A stretch of DNA of 64,000 nucleotides, taken from the NCBI GenBank assembly GCA_037954235.1, contig JBBMOA010000010.1, positions 23,410,529 to 23,474,528 of the forward strand. Direction: 5' to 3'. The number at the start of each line of letters is the position of its first letter. Positions within the stretch are counted from its first letter, which is position 1. Under the pieces are notes generated by a model. It did no database searches. It saw only the letters and a list, made by a program, of their open reading frames with translations, and was not told the origin of the DNA. The DNA comes from Aulostomus chinensis (lineage: Eukaryota > Chordata > Actinopteri > Syngnathiformes > Aulostomidae). The position numbers and the translations under genes were made by a program. Shown piece by piece: positions 42,030 through 54,386 of this stretch.

Positions 42030-45000
42030 GTGAGCCAGTACATTTTCAAATCATGCTTAATATAAGTCCGTTGAGCCACATAATATAAACATTATAAACA
42101 CTGAAGCCACACTTTTCATACAGACAGGAGAGCAAAGACATGGCCAAAAAGCATTGAATTGTGTAGCCAAGTTAAAAAAAAGCTGGAATAGCTTCTCATG
42201 GCAGACTTAGTCCAAAGTTAGTATACCATCAAGTTCAATTTATTGCAAATAATACTTTAAACGTTACAGGTTAAAAATGGGAGAAAATGATGGCCATGTT
42301 AAAGCAATCAGATGGAAAAATGCCTCAACTGTCAGGCAGTAATATTTTAACAAGTTGAACTGCAGCCTCCTTTGTTTTTGCCACCTGGTCCAAATGAAAA
42401 GCCTGCACTGTATTTTCTCTGCAAATGAAAAGGCTATGAAACAGATTGTTTCGGCTGCGGTAAGCCCTCTCACCCTCCATGGATCATAACATATTGCTCT
42501 TTCCCAGGGGAAACTATCAATCTATTTTCCTGCTTAAATCTACAGGGACTATATTTTAGTGGCCACACTATACTTTTAATTTTTAACAGGGTACACTGCT
42601 GCTTTTTACTTGCACCATTAATGTGTCCCAAATCCCACTTTCATTTGTTTTTTTCTCTCTGTTCATGATTTAATGTATGTGAGATATAATATAACAAAGG
42701 AGCTTTTTGTTTCTTGGACAGGGTGGACTGAGCTCAGTAGTCTACGTGAAGGTAGATGTGGTCGACATTAACGATAACAGACCCGCCTTTTACCCAGTGA
42801 GCTATGCTGTCAGTTTAAGCTCCCAGAGTGCTCCTGGGACATCTGTTGTCAGAGTGATGGCTTATGACCCAGACTCAGGCGAGAATGGTAGAATTACATA
42901 CAGTACTGTATCTGGAGGGGCTTCCCCATACTTCACGCTCAACAAAGACACAGGTTGGTACAATTACTTTCACGTTTGTTGTATAAAGGTCATTGTAAAC
43001 AGCATATTCAAGGTTTTGTGAATTTTTATTTATTTTTTATTTTTTTGTAGGTGTGATCTCGCTGTCTCGGTCTGTCTACGGGAAGGCCAATTCTGTCATA
43101 CCCATGGTGATTTCTGCTCAGGATGGTGGTGGTCTAGTTGCCCTTGTGAATGCTAAGGTCAATATTAGCGTTGTGGCAGGTTTGGTGGCACCACCTGTGT
43201 TTGAACAGACGCAGTACTACTTCACGGTTTCAGAGGATGTCCTGCAGGGGACAGTTGTGGGTGTTGTCCAGGCCAACAGTAAAACAGGTAGGCTCCAAAA
43301 ACCACACACACCCCTCTTCTTTGTCACCAAGGATGCACTCGCATGCACTCGCACTGCTCAGAGGCATGATTGTCCCACCTCTCAACTTTCCCACTAGCCT
43401 GCACTGTCATTGCTCCATGAGCATGCTTATGTCATCATTGAGCTGAACACACTGTATCTAAAGGTGACAAGTTTGCACCCCTGCAACATTACTCACTGCT
43501 CCATTGGGTGTACGGTCTAGTTTTAAGCTGATTTTGTCAACAGCATCAAAGCCAATCTCTTCTAGCTTTTCCATCACCAAAAAAGCATATTGTGCCCTCA
43601 CACTACTCAGAAGAAGTGGACTTTGATGACAAATGTGCTTGGGCAATGAATGGATCTCCCAGTGTGACAAGGCCCTCGGTCACTCACACCCTTTGAGTCA
43701 TAAAACCCAAAGTTAACAGTTCAGTTTACATTTATCAGTCACACTGGATCACTCTGAAATGATTTTTATTTTCACTCCCTGCACCTCTTGCACAAATAGG
43801 CATTGGGCCACTATACACACCTAACTCTGAAATCACATAAGTCAAAAATTTCCATTTCAGAATGTTCATTTTCTGAGTTTTATAGCTCAAGTCATGAACA
43901 TTGAATAATGACACATTTCAAGGATAATGTTACTACCTCTGGTTTTTGTCTGTTCCCCTCTCCAGGTACCTCGAGAGATATTGCCTACACCATCAGCTCT
44001 GGGGACCCAGCAGGATACTTTACTGTGGACCCTGACACTGGGGCTCTGAGGACCAGTCTATCCCTTGATCATGAAGCTCAGTCAGCTATTGATTTGGAGG
44101 TGCAGGTCCGCAGTGGTAACCCCCCTGCCTTTGGCCAGACCCGTGTACACATCACTATCGCGGATGTCAATGATAACCCGCCTGTTTTTCTTCCTTCATC
44201 CTCGGAGTCCCTGCTGCTGCCAGAGTACACAGAAATGGGCTCCGTGGTGTATCGTGTCCAAGCTGAGGACAGAGACTCTGGGGCCAATGGTCAACTCTCT
44301 TTTGACCTGTCTTCTCCAAGTGGGATCCAGAGGACATTTAGCATAGAGCGCAGTAGCGGAGAGATACGATTGGTTGGGGTCCTTAACTATGAGAGTACTC
44401 CTCGTTATGATCTCCAAGTAATTGCTAAGGATGGTGGAGTACCTCAGCTTAGTGCCGCTTTCATGCTTGTGGTTCATGTCCAGGCAGAGAATGACCAGGG
44501 CCCTGTGTTTGATACCCTCACTTACAGAGTGGAACTAAAGGAAGGCACACTGATTAATACACACTTCCTGCAGGTCAGGGCTCTGAGCAGAGAAACATCT
44601 GGCTCAGGTTACTTCAGCCCCCTGGCGTATCACCTGCGTCCAGACGGAGATGCTGCTGGGTTTGGCATTGCTGCAGACAGCGGCTGGCTATTTGTGAAGA
44701 GCGCCCTGGACAGAGAGGTCAAGGACATGTATCTGCTAACAGTACTGGCCAGTTCAGGTCACGGACAGCTGAAGAAGACAGGTAGTGCCACAGTACGGAT
44801 ATCTGTGACTGATGAGAATGACAACTCCCCCCGCCTAACACAGGAGAGGGTCTTCATGGCTGTGAGAGAAAACCTGCCAGCAGGGACAGGCTTCGGTCAT
44901 GTGTCAGCCACGGACCGAGACAGTGGAGCCAATGGACGCCTCAGCTACCGCCTGCTGCACTCTGACCACAACTTCCAGATTAACTCCCTCACAGGTTAAT

Positions 45001-48000
45001 TGAGAATATGTCATTCACAACACCAGCCACATCAAGTCTACTGGTTGGGAGTGTTAAAAAGCTTGTTTGTAGTGCTTAAGGTCATAAAAACACATGTTTT
45101 GCTCTGAGATGAATGATTCAATATAAAACATTTTTCATTCTATGACATTTAAATTATTTAGCCAAAAAACTCTGTAAATGTTAAGTCAACTCTGAGTCAT
45201 CTGTAAATGATGAGCGACTGTACTTGCCCATTCCCCGCTGTCATAAAGATCAGATGATAGCGACAGCAGAGAGACTTGCTGTGCACTAATTGGCCTGCTG
45301 AGCCTGCGAGTCTGTGGTTGGAGACTCTGATTTGTGATCACTTTCTGGCTGAGTCGTGAGTCTCTACAGCATCTGCCAAGCTTTCAAAATTTATCTGTTT
45401 GTGTGCACTCGTACATCTGCACACTGTGCATGTCTACTACTCGTGTGTCATTGATCAAAGCCGGCTGTTTCTTAAGTCTCTCATCATTATTCTAATGCTC
45501 TGGACTAGTGTCTTGGCATGAAATCCCTCTGATACACCCCAATTCTCTCCTCAGGTGAAATCAGTACAAGGATAACTCTGGACAGAGAGCAGCAGTCGAG
45601 TTACCAGCTGGTGGTCGTGGTTCAAGATGGAGGTTCACCTCCTCGTAGTGCTAGTGGCACAGTCTTCATTAGTGTCCTGGATGAAAACGACAACGGACCC
45701 TCTTTTATTCACAGCCAGTCAGGAAAAAACCTTATCATTCAGGTAATAACACCACACCAGAGACTCAGACAAGCAAAACAATTATGTCTGTCAAGTCTTC
45801 AGTGAACTTTTTTTTTACCCACAGGTGTCAGAAGGTCAATCCTCTGGGGTTTTCTTGGGTGTACTGCAAGCCAAAGACCCAGATGAAGGAGAGAACGGCA
45901 CTGTAATCTACTCTTTGTCAGGTACACAGCCAGGGAAAACTTGTCAACTGTGCTGTTGTATTAATTAAAGATTAATTAATACATGAGTTTAGTTGTATGT
46001 ACTTTAAATGTCCTAGATGCTGTGATTGGTGATGTAATTAGACATGATGAAGTGTCGTGCTATATGGAAATGATGGATGGAGTGAAGAATGTGTGTTGGG
46101 ACATTTTTAATTGCTATGTGCAGAAGAACATATTTTTAGAGTCTTTGACTTTGTAGTGTAAAACACTTTGTAAGCGGATAATGGCTCAACATTTGCGTCA
46201 AATAGCTTTGTAAAGTTTATTGCGTTCACCTGGGGAAAAGAAATCAAAAGTTTTTTGAATAAATGAGATAAGTTTCCTGAAAAAAATATGCACTGTTTTG
46301 TTTTGTTTTTTAATTAATGAGTTAAGTTTTCATGGAAAAAGAAATCTGGAAATTTTTTTGAATTAATGAGATAAGTTTTCATGAAAATGAATGAGCGGCT
46401 CTCAAGTCACCTGCATGGAGGAGAAGCCTGTGTCAATAGTTTGCCTCAGTATCATCATACTTCACCAGTAATGGGTCAGGCTGTAACATTACAGTAAAGT
46501 AGTTATGTGTTACATGCTAAAAATGTCAGCCAGCTATTTCAGGAAAAAAAAAAGAAAGAAGTTTGATGATGTTTTATTCATGAAATCTTGTTAATTCAAC
46601 ATAACAGGATTTGCAGTGCTTCCATTTTGATTTATGAAAATGTTTTTGCATATTTCCCTGGATCATATAAATAGTCCTCAGTTTAATTTTGAACCCCTTG
46701 TCTTCTAGGTCCCCGGGCTGAACGTTTTTCTTTGAACCCAAACACTGGTGAACTGTATTCGTCATCGCCTCTCAGCCACTCAGAGCGAGCAGAATACACC
46801 TTGACGGTGACAGCCAGTGACAGAGGACTCCCCCCTCGCAGCACCTCCTGCTCCCTCACCGTTCAGGTCAGGGGCCCAAACACCCTCAGTATTCACCTAT
46901 TTAGACTTGGGGCTGAGAGAATCCATGTCTCCGGGCCCCTCAGACTAGCTGCAGACATATCACCCTCACTTCTGACAAGCTCTACTCCCATCCCCTCCCT
47001 TTTCGTCCCCTGTGACATTTCAAAAGGAAAATTTCTATCTGAAATGGAAAAGTGGGTCTGAATCAAATACTCCCAGCTGGTTTGTGATGAAGTCCAGCTG
47101 TAGACTGCTCTGATCAAGGTTATACTCAATGACTTCAACACTTTTTTAATACAGTAGCCCTTCTTGCTAGGATAGACGGGGCTTAAACAGTATTGAGAGT
47201 CATTCATTCAATATTTAGCATTAAATTAACAAAAAATACAAATAAAAGGAAGGAATATAAATGCATAGGTTCCAGGAAAATAGATTTACTATGTAAACAG
47301 CACTACCTTCCAACTCAGTTTTTCCTCTTTTCCAACAACAAAAGTCATAATTTGTAGTTAACTGGATTAAACAGTGCAGTGTTGTTCTTGCCCGCTGACG
47401 CATTTATGTACTTTCCTTTAATCATCTTTTTAGATTTATTTTCTAAATCTATAGATGAGACTATACGAAGTCATTGCTGGAACGCTCTGTTTTCCATCTA
47501 ATGTGGAACCAATTTACAGCATGTCATGTAAGATTTCACAACAAACAGCATTTTTTGTTGTTGTTGTTGTTGCTCCCCATACACAGTGGTAACGGTGCTT
47601 TAGGGTGCAATTCGGAGTATCAAATGTTGGTTCTGCTGCTGAAAACTTGATCAGCGCAGCTTCTCCCTCCCAGCCCTTACAGCTGTTAAATTCTCTTACT
47701 TGATGCTTGTTTCAAAATATTTTATTAAAACAATGCGTTTGCTTTTGTTCTCTTTTTTTATCCCCAAAAAAAAGAAGTTATGTGGTGGTCTTTGAGCACT
47801 TGTATCAAAGAAGTGTAAATCTATATGCACTACAGGGATATGCACCAATGCTCAGTCCAAATGATCATTTCCTCCTCTGATTGTGTTGCTTTTATCATCT
47901 ATTATTTTCCTGGTAGTGACATGAGTATCAGATTAAGTGTGCTTAATGTGAGCAGGCCAGTTATTCAAGTCATAAAAACTCCTTGTAACAGGTTCCATTT

Positions 48001-51000
48001 ATTCCCAGTGAACACATACAATACAAAATCTGTTTCTGCTTGCCCTGAATATTTTCATTTTGTATTTCACTTTGTATTGAATGTTATAAAGTGAAGTTGC
48101 CACCGGGCATCTAATAAGGAACATTACATTTTGTTGTTGCAGGTTCTCAGCATGAGCAGACCTACTTCAAAGACCAATTCACTCTCTTTATCCTTCAACT
48201 CTGTGGAGGAGGCCAAGCCTGGCTCAGTCGTTGGCTCAGTCCGCCTCCATAACAGAGAGACTCCAGAGGAGGGGGAGGTGACCTACACAGTGGTGGGGGG
48301 TACAGACAGAGATGGGACCTTCGTCGTGGATCGTCTCACAGGAGATGTGTACCTGGCTCGTCCCCTTGACTATGAAAAAGATGTTCACTACACCCTGAAG
48401 ATTGAGGTGGATGATTTTTCTCAGGCACCCCCCAGCAGCACCTTGGTTCACCTTGACATTGATGTTAAGGACAGCAATGACCATGGCCCTCAGTTCCCTG
48501 AGGACCCGATCACCATTGTCATCTCTGAGAGCATGCAGGCTGGCTCCTCTGTCTATACTTTCCAGGCCACAGACAAGGATGGCAGTGGACCCAATAGTGA
48601 CTTGAGGTATTCCATTCTTCATCAGTGGCCAAACACACCTGGTCTGTTAACCATTGATGCTGCCACCGGGGTTCTATCGTTGGATCAAGAGCTGGACCAT
48701 GAGGCCATCCCCAACCTGATCCTTGTTGTGAAAGCAACGGACTCTGCCCTTGATGCCAGCCAGAGGCAGTGGAGCTCTGTTACAGCGAGGGTTTATGTAA
48801 CTGATGAGAACGACAATCCACCAGTCTTCACTTCTCCTACGGCTGTCAGTGTGATGGAGGACCAGCCGGTGGGCTTCGTGGCCCTGTATGTCATGGCCAG
48901 AGATGCAGATCAAGGGGAGAATGGCTGGGTGACCTATAGCATCCAGTCAGGCAACACTGGTGGAACATTTAGCCTCAACCCCAACACTGGTAAGTCCAGG
49001 CCAACACTAGTGCAGAGGGTGGAGTGTGTGTGTCAAAGAGGAAAGTAGGAGCATGAGGTCAGGGAGGTCGATGGGTGTGATGCAGGTTCGACTTACATGC
49101 TGGACACTCATTTGTTTCCAATTATGCACAACAATATGTGTTTGCATTTACAAATCAAAGCCAGAATCTTTTCTAAACCTTAATCATACTGTAACTGACA
49201 AGGTGGAATAATTTTATACTGGAATACAACCATCATTGGTCTAGCTATAATTTATGCGTGGTCCATATCCAGTTTCAATTTATAGATGTTACACATGTAA
49301 TTTGAATTTTATAGTAACAATGTTGTATGAAGTTCAAAAATGTGAACGCACTGGTTCTTTTTCTTGGATGCAGTATACCTGACATACATCTCCTCCAAGC
49401 GATTTTTCTTTTCATCTGAGATTACTTGAGCAACTTCATGCAGAACATTCTTCATCTCCTCTGAAGATTGAGTCCAGCTTGTCGTCCATCATGTCGTTAT
49501 GTACGATTGTGAGAAGTTGCTCAGCTGCTTCCTGATGATATCTTGAGCTGGTACAGCTACGTAGCTGTCTTTTCACATGAACCTCTTAACGTTGGTTAAT
49601 GCGTAGAGTCTGTGTTTGTATGCAGCTCCTCCTGTGTCCTGTTGTGAGACGCTAACTCTTTGTCTGTGTGATCGTGTTCTTTGTCTTGGCAATGATTTAT
49701 TTTTTTAATGGTGTTGGTGGTCAGTCTGCTGGAGGAAGGGATGTGTTTGTCGTGCCCCTAAGTGTTTATGTTGTCAAAGACAGTAGACCTGATACTCTCT
49801 GTGGCCTCTTTACCAGCAGGACTGGTCAACTTCTCTGAGTTGTTACAATTTTCATTTCCCAAATCCAGAAATTGATCAAAGCTCTCAAGCAGAGTGTCAC
49901 AGAATCTAACCTGAACCTGATTCTCAGTAATGGTGGCAGGAATTTCCTTGAGAACCCGCAGGAGGGTTTGTGTCTCACACCATATCATGTGCATCAACAG
50001 CTTCACCAGCACAATCTTATGGCATCGTCAGATTTACCAGATGCCAAAGGGGAAGTCTGATGGGGGTCGCCATCTTGACACACAAATTTCCCTGACAAGC
50101 TCACAGCTCATCAGATGCTTCAGAGTAGTCATCTCCACTGCTTGCTCCATCCTCGCCTCACCCCGTCATCTCAGATAATCAGCTTGGCCACCTGGATCAA
50201 CTTGGCCAGGTGACTTTGGGCTTGATTCTGCGCACAAGTGCTCAAAACAAGTCCTTGCCGCTCTCTCCTCTCTCTGACAGCAGACACTGTTTACAGGCCA
50301 CAGGAACTTCTTTCTCCCACTAAATTAAGTAATAGATTTCCTTGTGTGCAGAATATGTACTTGAAACTCATTAAAGCCAAGTTAAGCAAGTGTTCCACAG
50401 CCCACAGTGCTCTGCAAGCTATTATATTAGGAAGATATATAAGGATTGCCAGCTGTGACATCATGTGGCTGGTATCATTTTCACTTTGTGTGTGTGTCAG
50501 TATGGCAAAATGTTGTTTGCCTACTGTAGTAGGAACCACCACAGAGGGTTGTTTTTAATTCTTTGGCAGTTTTTTTTTCTTTTCTATGAATTGGAGTGTC
50601 TGGATAGATTCATTTCACTACGGTAGTTTCAAAAGTTGCAATGCAGTGCATGAGATTTTAGAGGTGTATAATTTCAATCAGAGTGAAGGACAAGGTCAAA
50701 AATGGTCTGATCTTCGTGAAGTGTGCTGGAATTAAGGGGGTAGGAAGTTGGGAAGTTGCAAGTCTAGCATTGGTTGGTCAAATCGGTAACAATTGAAATG
50801 ACTTAGCTGAGGTTTCCGAATTATATCAGTACTTTTCAATTTCCTTTTTTCCACCTGGTCCTCAATTTTTGACTCTGATTCATATTCATACCTGAATGTT
50901 CAGCTCAACTTCTCCATCTTTACATTTAACCGGTGGAAATCAAGTGCTTCATTACCGGGTCATACAATCTCTTGCTCGAGCTGAAAAGTTTTCCCTAGAG

Positions 51001-54000
51001 AAGAAATGCAAAGTTGCGTCTGTTCACCTGTTCATGTCTTTTCATAGCCTCTAAATTTCACTTGTGTACCTGCTCCCTTTTGATCCCACAGCCCCCCACC
51101 ACGATCACCAACCATCCCCCACCATTAACACACACTTACTCTTGTAATACTCTGCTTACTTCAGAGCACAGCGCAACTCTTGCTTCACCCTTCATGACTT
51201 ATTTCTCTCAGTTGGAGGCCAGACGGGCCGAGAGGTCTGCCAAATATTAAACGCACACACATGCACAACCACACACATACACACATAAGCATAAGCAAGC
51301 ACATACACATCTCATCATCTATGAGAGACCAAAGAGCCTCCTGCTCGGGCTTCTGGGAACCATTAGAGAGGGGATCAGTTACGCATGTTTATGTGTGCGC
51401 ACGTGTGAGTGTAGGCAATGCGCATATGTGTTTGTGTGCTTGCGTGAGACTCTGTCACTTAGTCAACGCTGACCTTGGGCTATCGGGTCTTGTGGACTTT
51501 ATTGTGGTGTTTGAGACACGTGTCGATGTCGGCTCCGCCTCCTCCTTGAAGTTGCCAACCAGGATGCCCCCCGGAGCAGCTTGGGGATGGAAACATTCAG
51601 GGTCTGTCATGCCTGTCACTTCTGCTTCAGCCCAATGTGTGCACTCATCTTGAAGTGTTTTCATGCACACTTATTTGTTAGAATGATGACAGAGTTAATC
51701 CCTTGAGCACCTGGTCTGCTCCTGTTTTAAGGTCAGTGACCAGGGACAGTCTCGACACACTTAGTTTTTATCACTTTGGCAATAGAGTCAACCACAAGAG
51801 AGAACTTTCATTAGGAAACTATGAAGTCACACAATGAAAAATATTTCCATCATTCTCTGTCACAGAGGTCAGTCATTTCATCTTTGAAGCCAAGGGAGAT
51901 TGGCAATATGGGAAATTGTTTTCCTCTGGGTTTTTTTTTTTTTCAGAAATACTTCTAACAGATTAACATATCCAAAGTTGATGTATGATTTCTCAGTATG
52001 AGAAAAGACAAATGTGTTTATTGTCTGAGCATCCTCAGCTAACCGTCATACTGCAGCCCAGAGCGCTGGCGCCACAAAGCATACATAGGCTTAAGATTTT
52101 GGAATAGGAAAAAAATATTTATTTTTCCTTGTTCCCACTACCCATGTGTTATCAGTGACCAGGGATATGGCAAAATCACAGAAGAGTCAAACATAGTGAA
52201 AATATTCCAGCCAGTAACTCCGACCAGATTAAAAGCTTAGGGGCAATTTATCTCAGTCCTCGCAAGATACAAACACACACAAAAAAGTTCAAACTGAAAC
52301 AGCCCTGGCCCTATTTAACAGTTGTAGCTCATTTTAGTATGAAACTAAAACTGAATCAATGCAAGCTCTTAGGGCAGGATAATGAAAAGGCAAGCGTGCC
52401 CCTAATTTCTATGGAGCACGGCAGGCCTGGCTGTTGCGTGTCAAGAGCGTGTGTTTACTGCTTCTTTTTGAATGGCTGCGGCATTCTCCAATGGAAAATC
52501 TCGTAAACTGTGGCCAGACTGTTGGACTGTTACAGCACTGGTGGTAGCATTCAGGTAGGCAAAGCTGTATGTGTGGAGGAGATTATCTTTGATTTGGCCC
52601 TCACACGGCAACTATTCACACTTGCTTTTTTTAATCACTTGACTACATACAACCGTGGAAAGTAGCATGTTTTATTGCTTTAAAGAGCCTGCTTTCAGAC
52701 TATAGTTGTAACTGCCTTTGTGAAACAGCCTGTAATAAAGTACCCACACACACAGGAAATCACCCCTCATAATTCACCCCTGATTCATCTCTCTGCAGGT
52801 TCTCTGTCTATTTTCAAACCTTTAGACCGTGAGGAGCAGGACATCTTTAACCTCACAATAATCGCTGAGGATCATGGGATACCCCAGCGATCATCTAGCC
52901 AGCTGCTGTGTGTCCAAGTGATTGATGTTAACGATGAGGTACCCTGGTTTGAGAAGAACCTCTACGAAGCCCAGATCTCAGAGAACCAGCCCTCAGGAAC
53001 TACTGTGCTGAGAGTGTCTGCCTCTGACCTGGACATAGGTAAAACTTACTATGTATTTAAAATTTTAGTTCGTCATCTTGGAATCTAGACCCTCAGACCC
53101 AGGTTTGGCGTTGGACTTCCTTGAGGCATGAGCAATGCACCTGCCAAGATCGGTGTCGGGATGAACAGATGTTAATTAATCAAATTAATAGACTGATTGG
53201 CATTCATACATACAGTACACACATGCAGGGAAGTACTGCTGTCATAGTTGGACAACAACTGCTAGTTGTTGCGTAAAATAAAAAATGTTAATCGTATTTC
53301 TTTGGTATAATTCACATGTAAAATAAAAACCTGGTTTAAACAGGATATTAAAATTTCCCTTTGCCTCCAAATTATGAAGTATCATTCTGTGTATGTATTG
53401 GGATCACAGGTTAACCAGTGTCAAATTGTGTTATTTCAGCAGTTAGTTGTGCAAAGTAAGTAAGTAGTTTTACTCAAGTGTGTGCTAAAGTACAATGCTG
53501 AGTTATCTGTACTACTTGAGTACTTATATTTCACTGAACTTTTAAGTTTTACTTTACTACATTTAGCTGAACCAATCACTTACTAGTTAGTTTAAGGAGA
53601 AAGATTTTGCATCGAAAACATGGCAAAATACGATGAACACGTACTTTCATATGTAAATCCTGTCAACCACACATATAAGAATGACCTTTAGAGGTCAGTA
53701 TGTCCAGGTTTTAACATCCCCACCGGAATATAGAAATATTACGTTGAATTTTTACTTTTGATACTTAAGTTAGAGGAATATAAAATACTTCTCGACAAAG
53801 GTAAAATTTTAAATGGAGACTTAGTTTAGCAGAGTAGTATTTTATCTGAGAATTTCTACTTTGACTTAGATAAAGGAACTGTTATTCCTCCATCACGCTC
53901 AGCAATTACATCAAACAAACAAACAAACAAAAAAGAAAATCATGTCATCTCATTTGCTGAGTTCTTGTTAACATTGAGGACATTAACAGTTGTTTTTAAT

Positions 54001-54308
54001 TGAAAACTATAGGGCAGGGTTCATTCCCCTGGACTTAGTCAGAGGCACATAAAACAGAAGGATTATAAACTTTCTCTCCAAAAGCAATTAGTGAAGTAAA
54101 CAGATGAGGTTGCCAGACTGCTTTCTCTTAGCACACAATCTGGCATCCAGACACCTTCAAGGAGGTAAGACACTGCCAAATGCTTAAACAGCAAAACGGA
54201 TGACAAACAAATAAGTTAACATTGTTCTTAACAAGAAATAGGATATCCTTTACTATGCAGTTTTTCTTGTTTTAATTGCTGATCCATTTTTCTAATTAAA
54301 GTGGGCTC

Positions 54309-54386
<78 letters not shown>

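Noticed and set aside
49070..49110. A ggttcgact word resembling a tRNA/SINE B-box
   Set aside because: No matching A-box at the right distance and no cloverleaf arms could be drawn.
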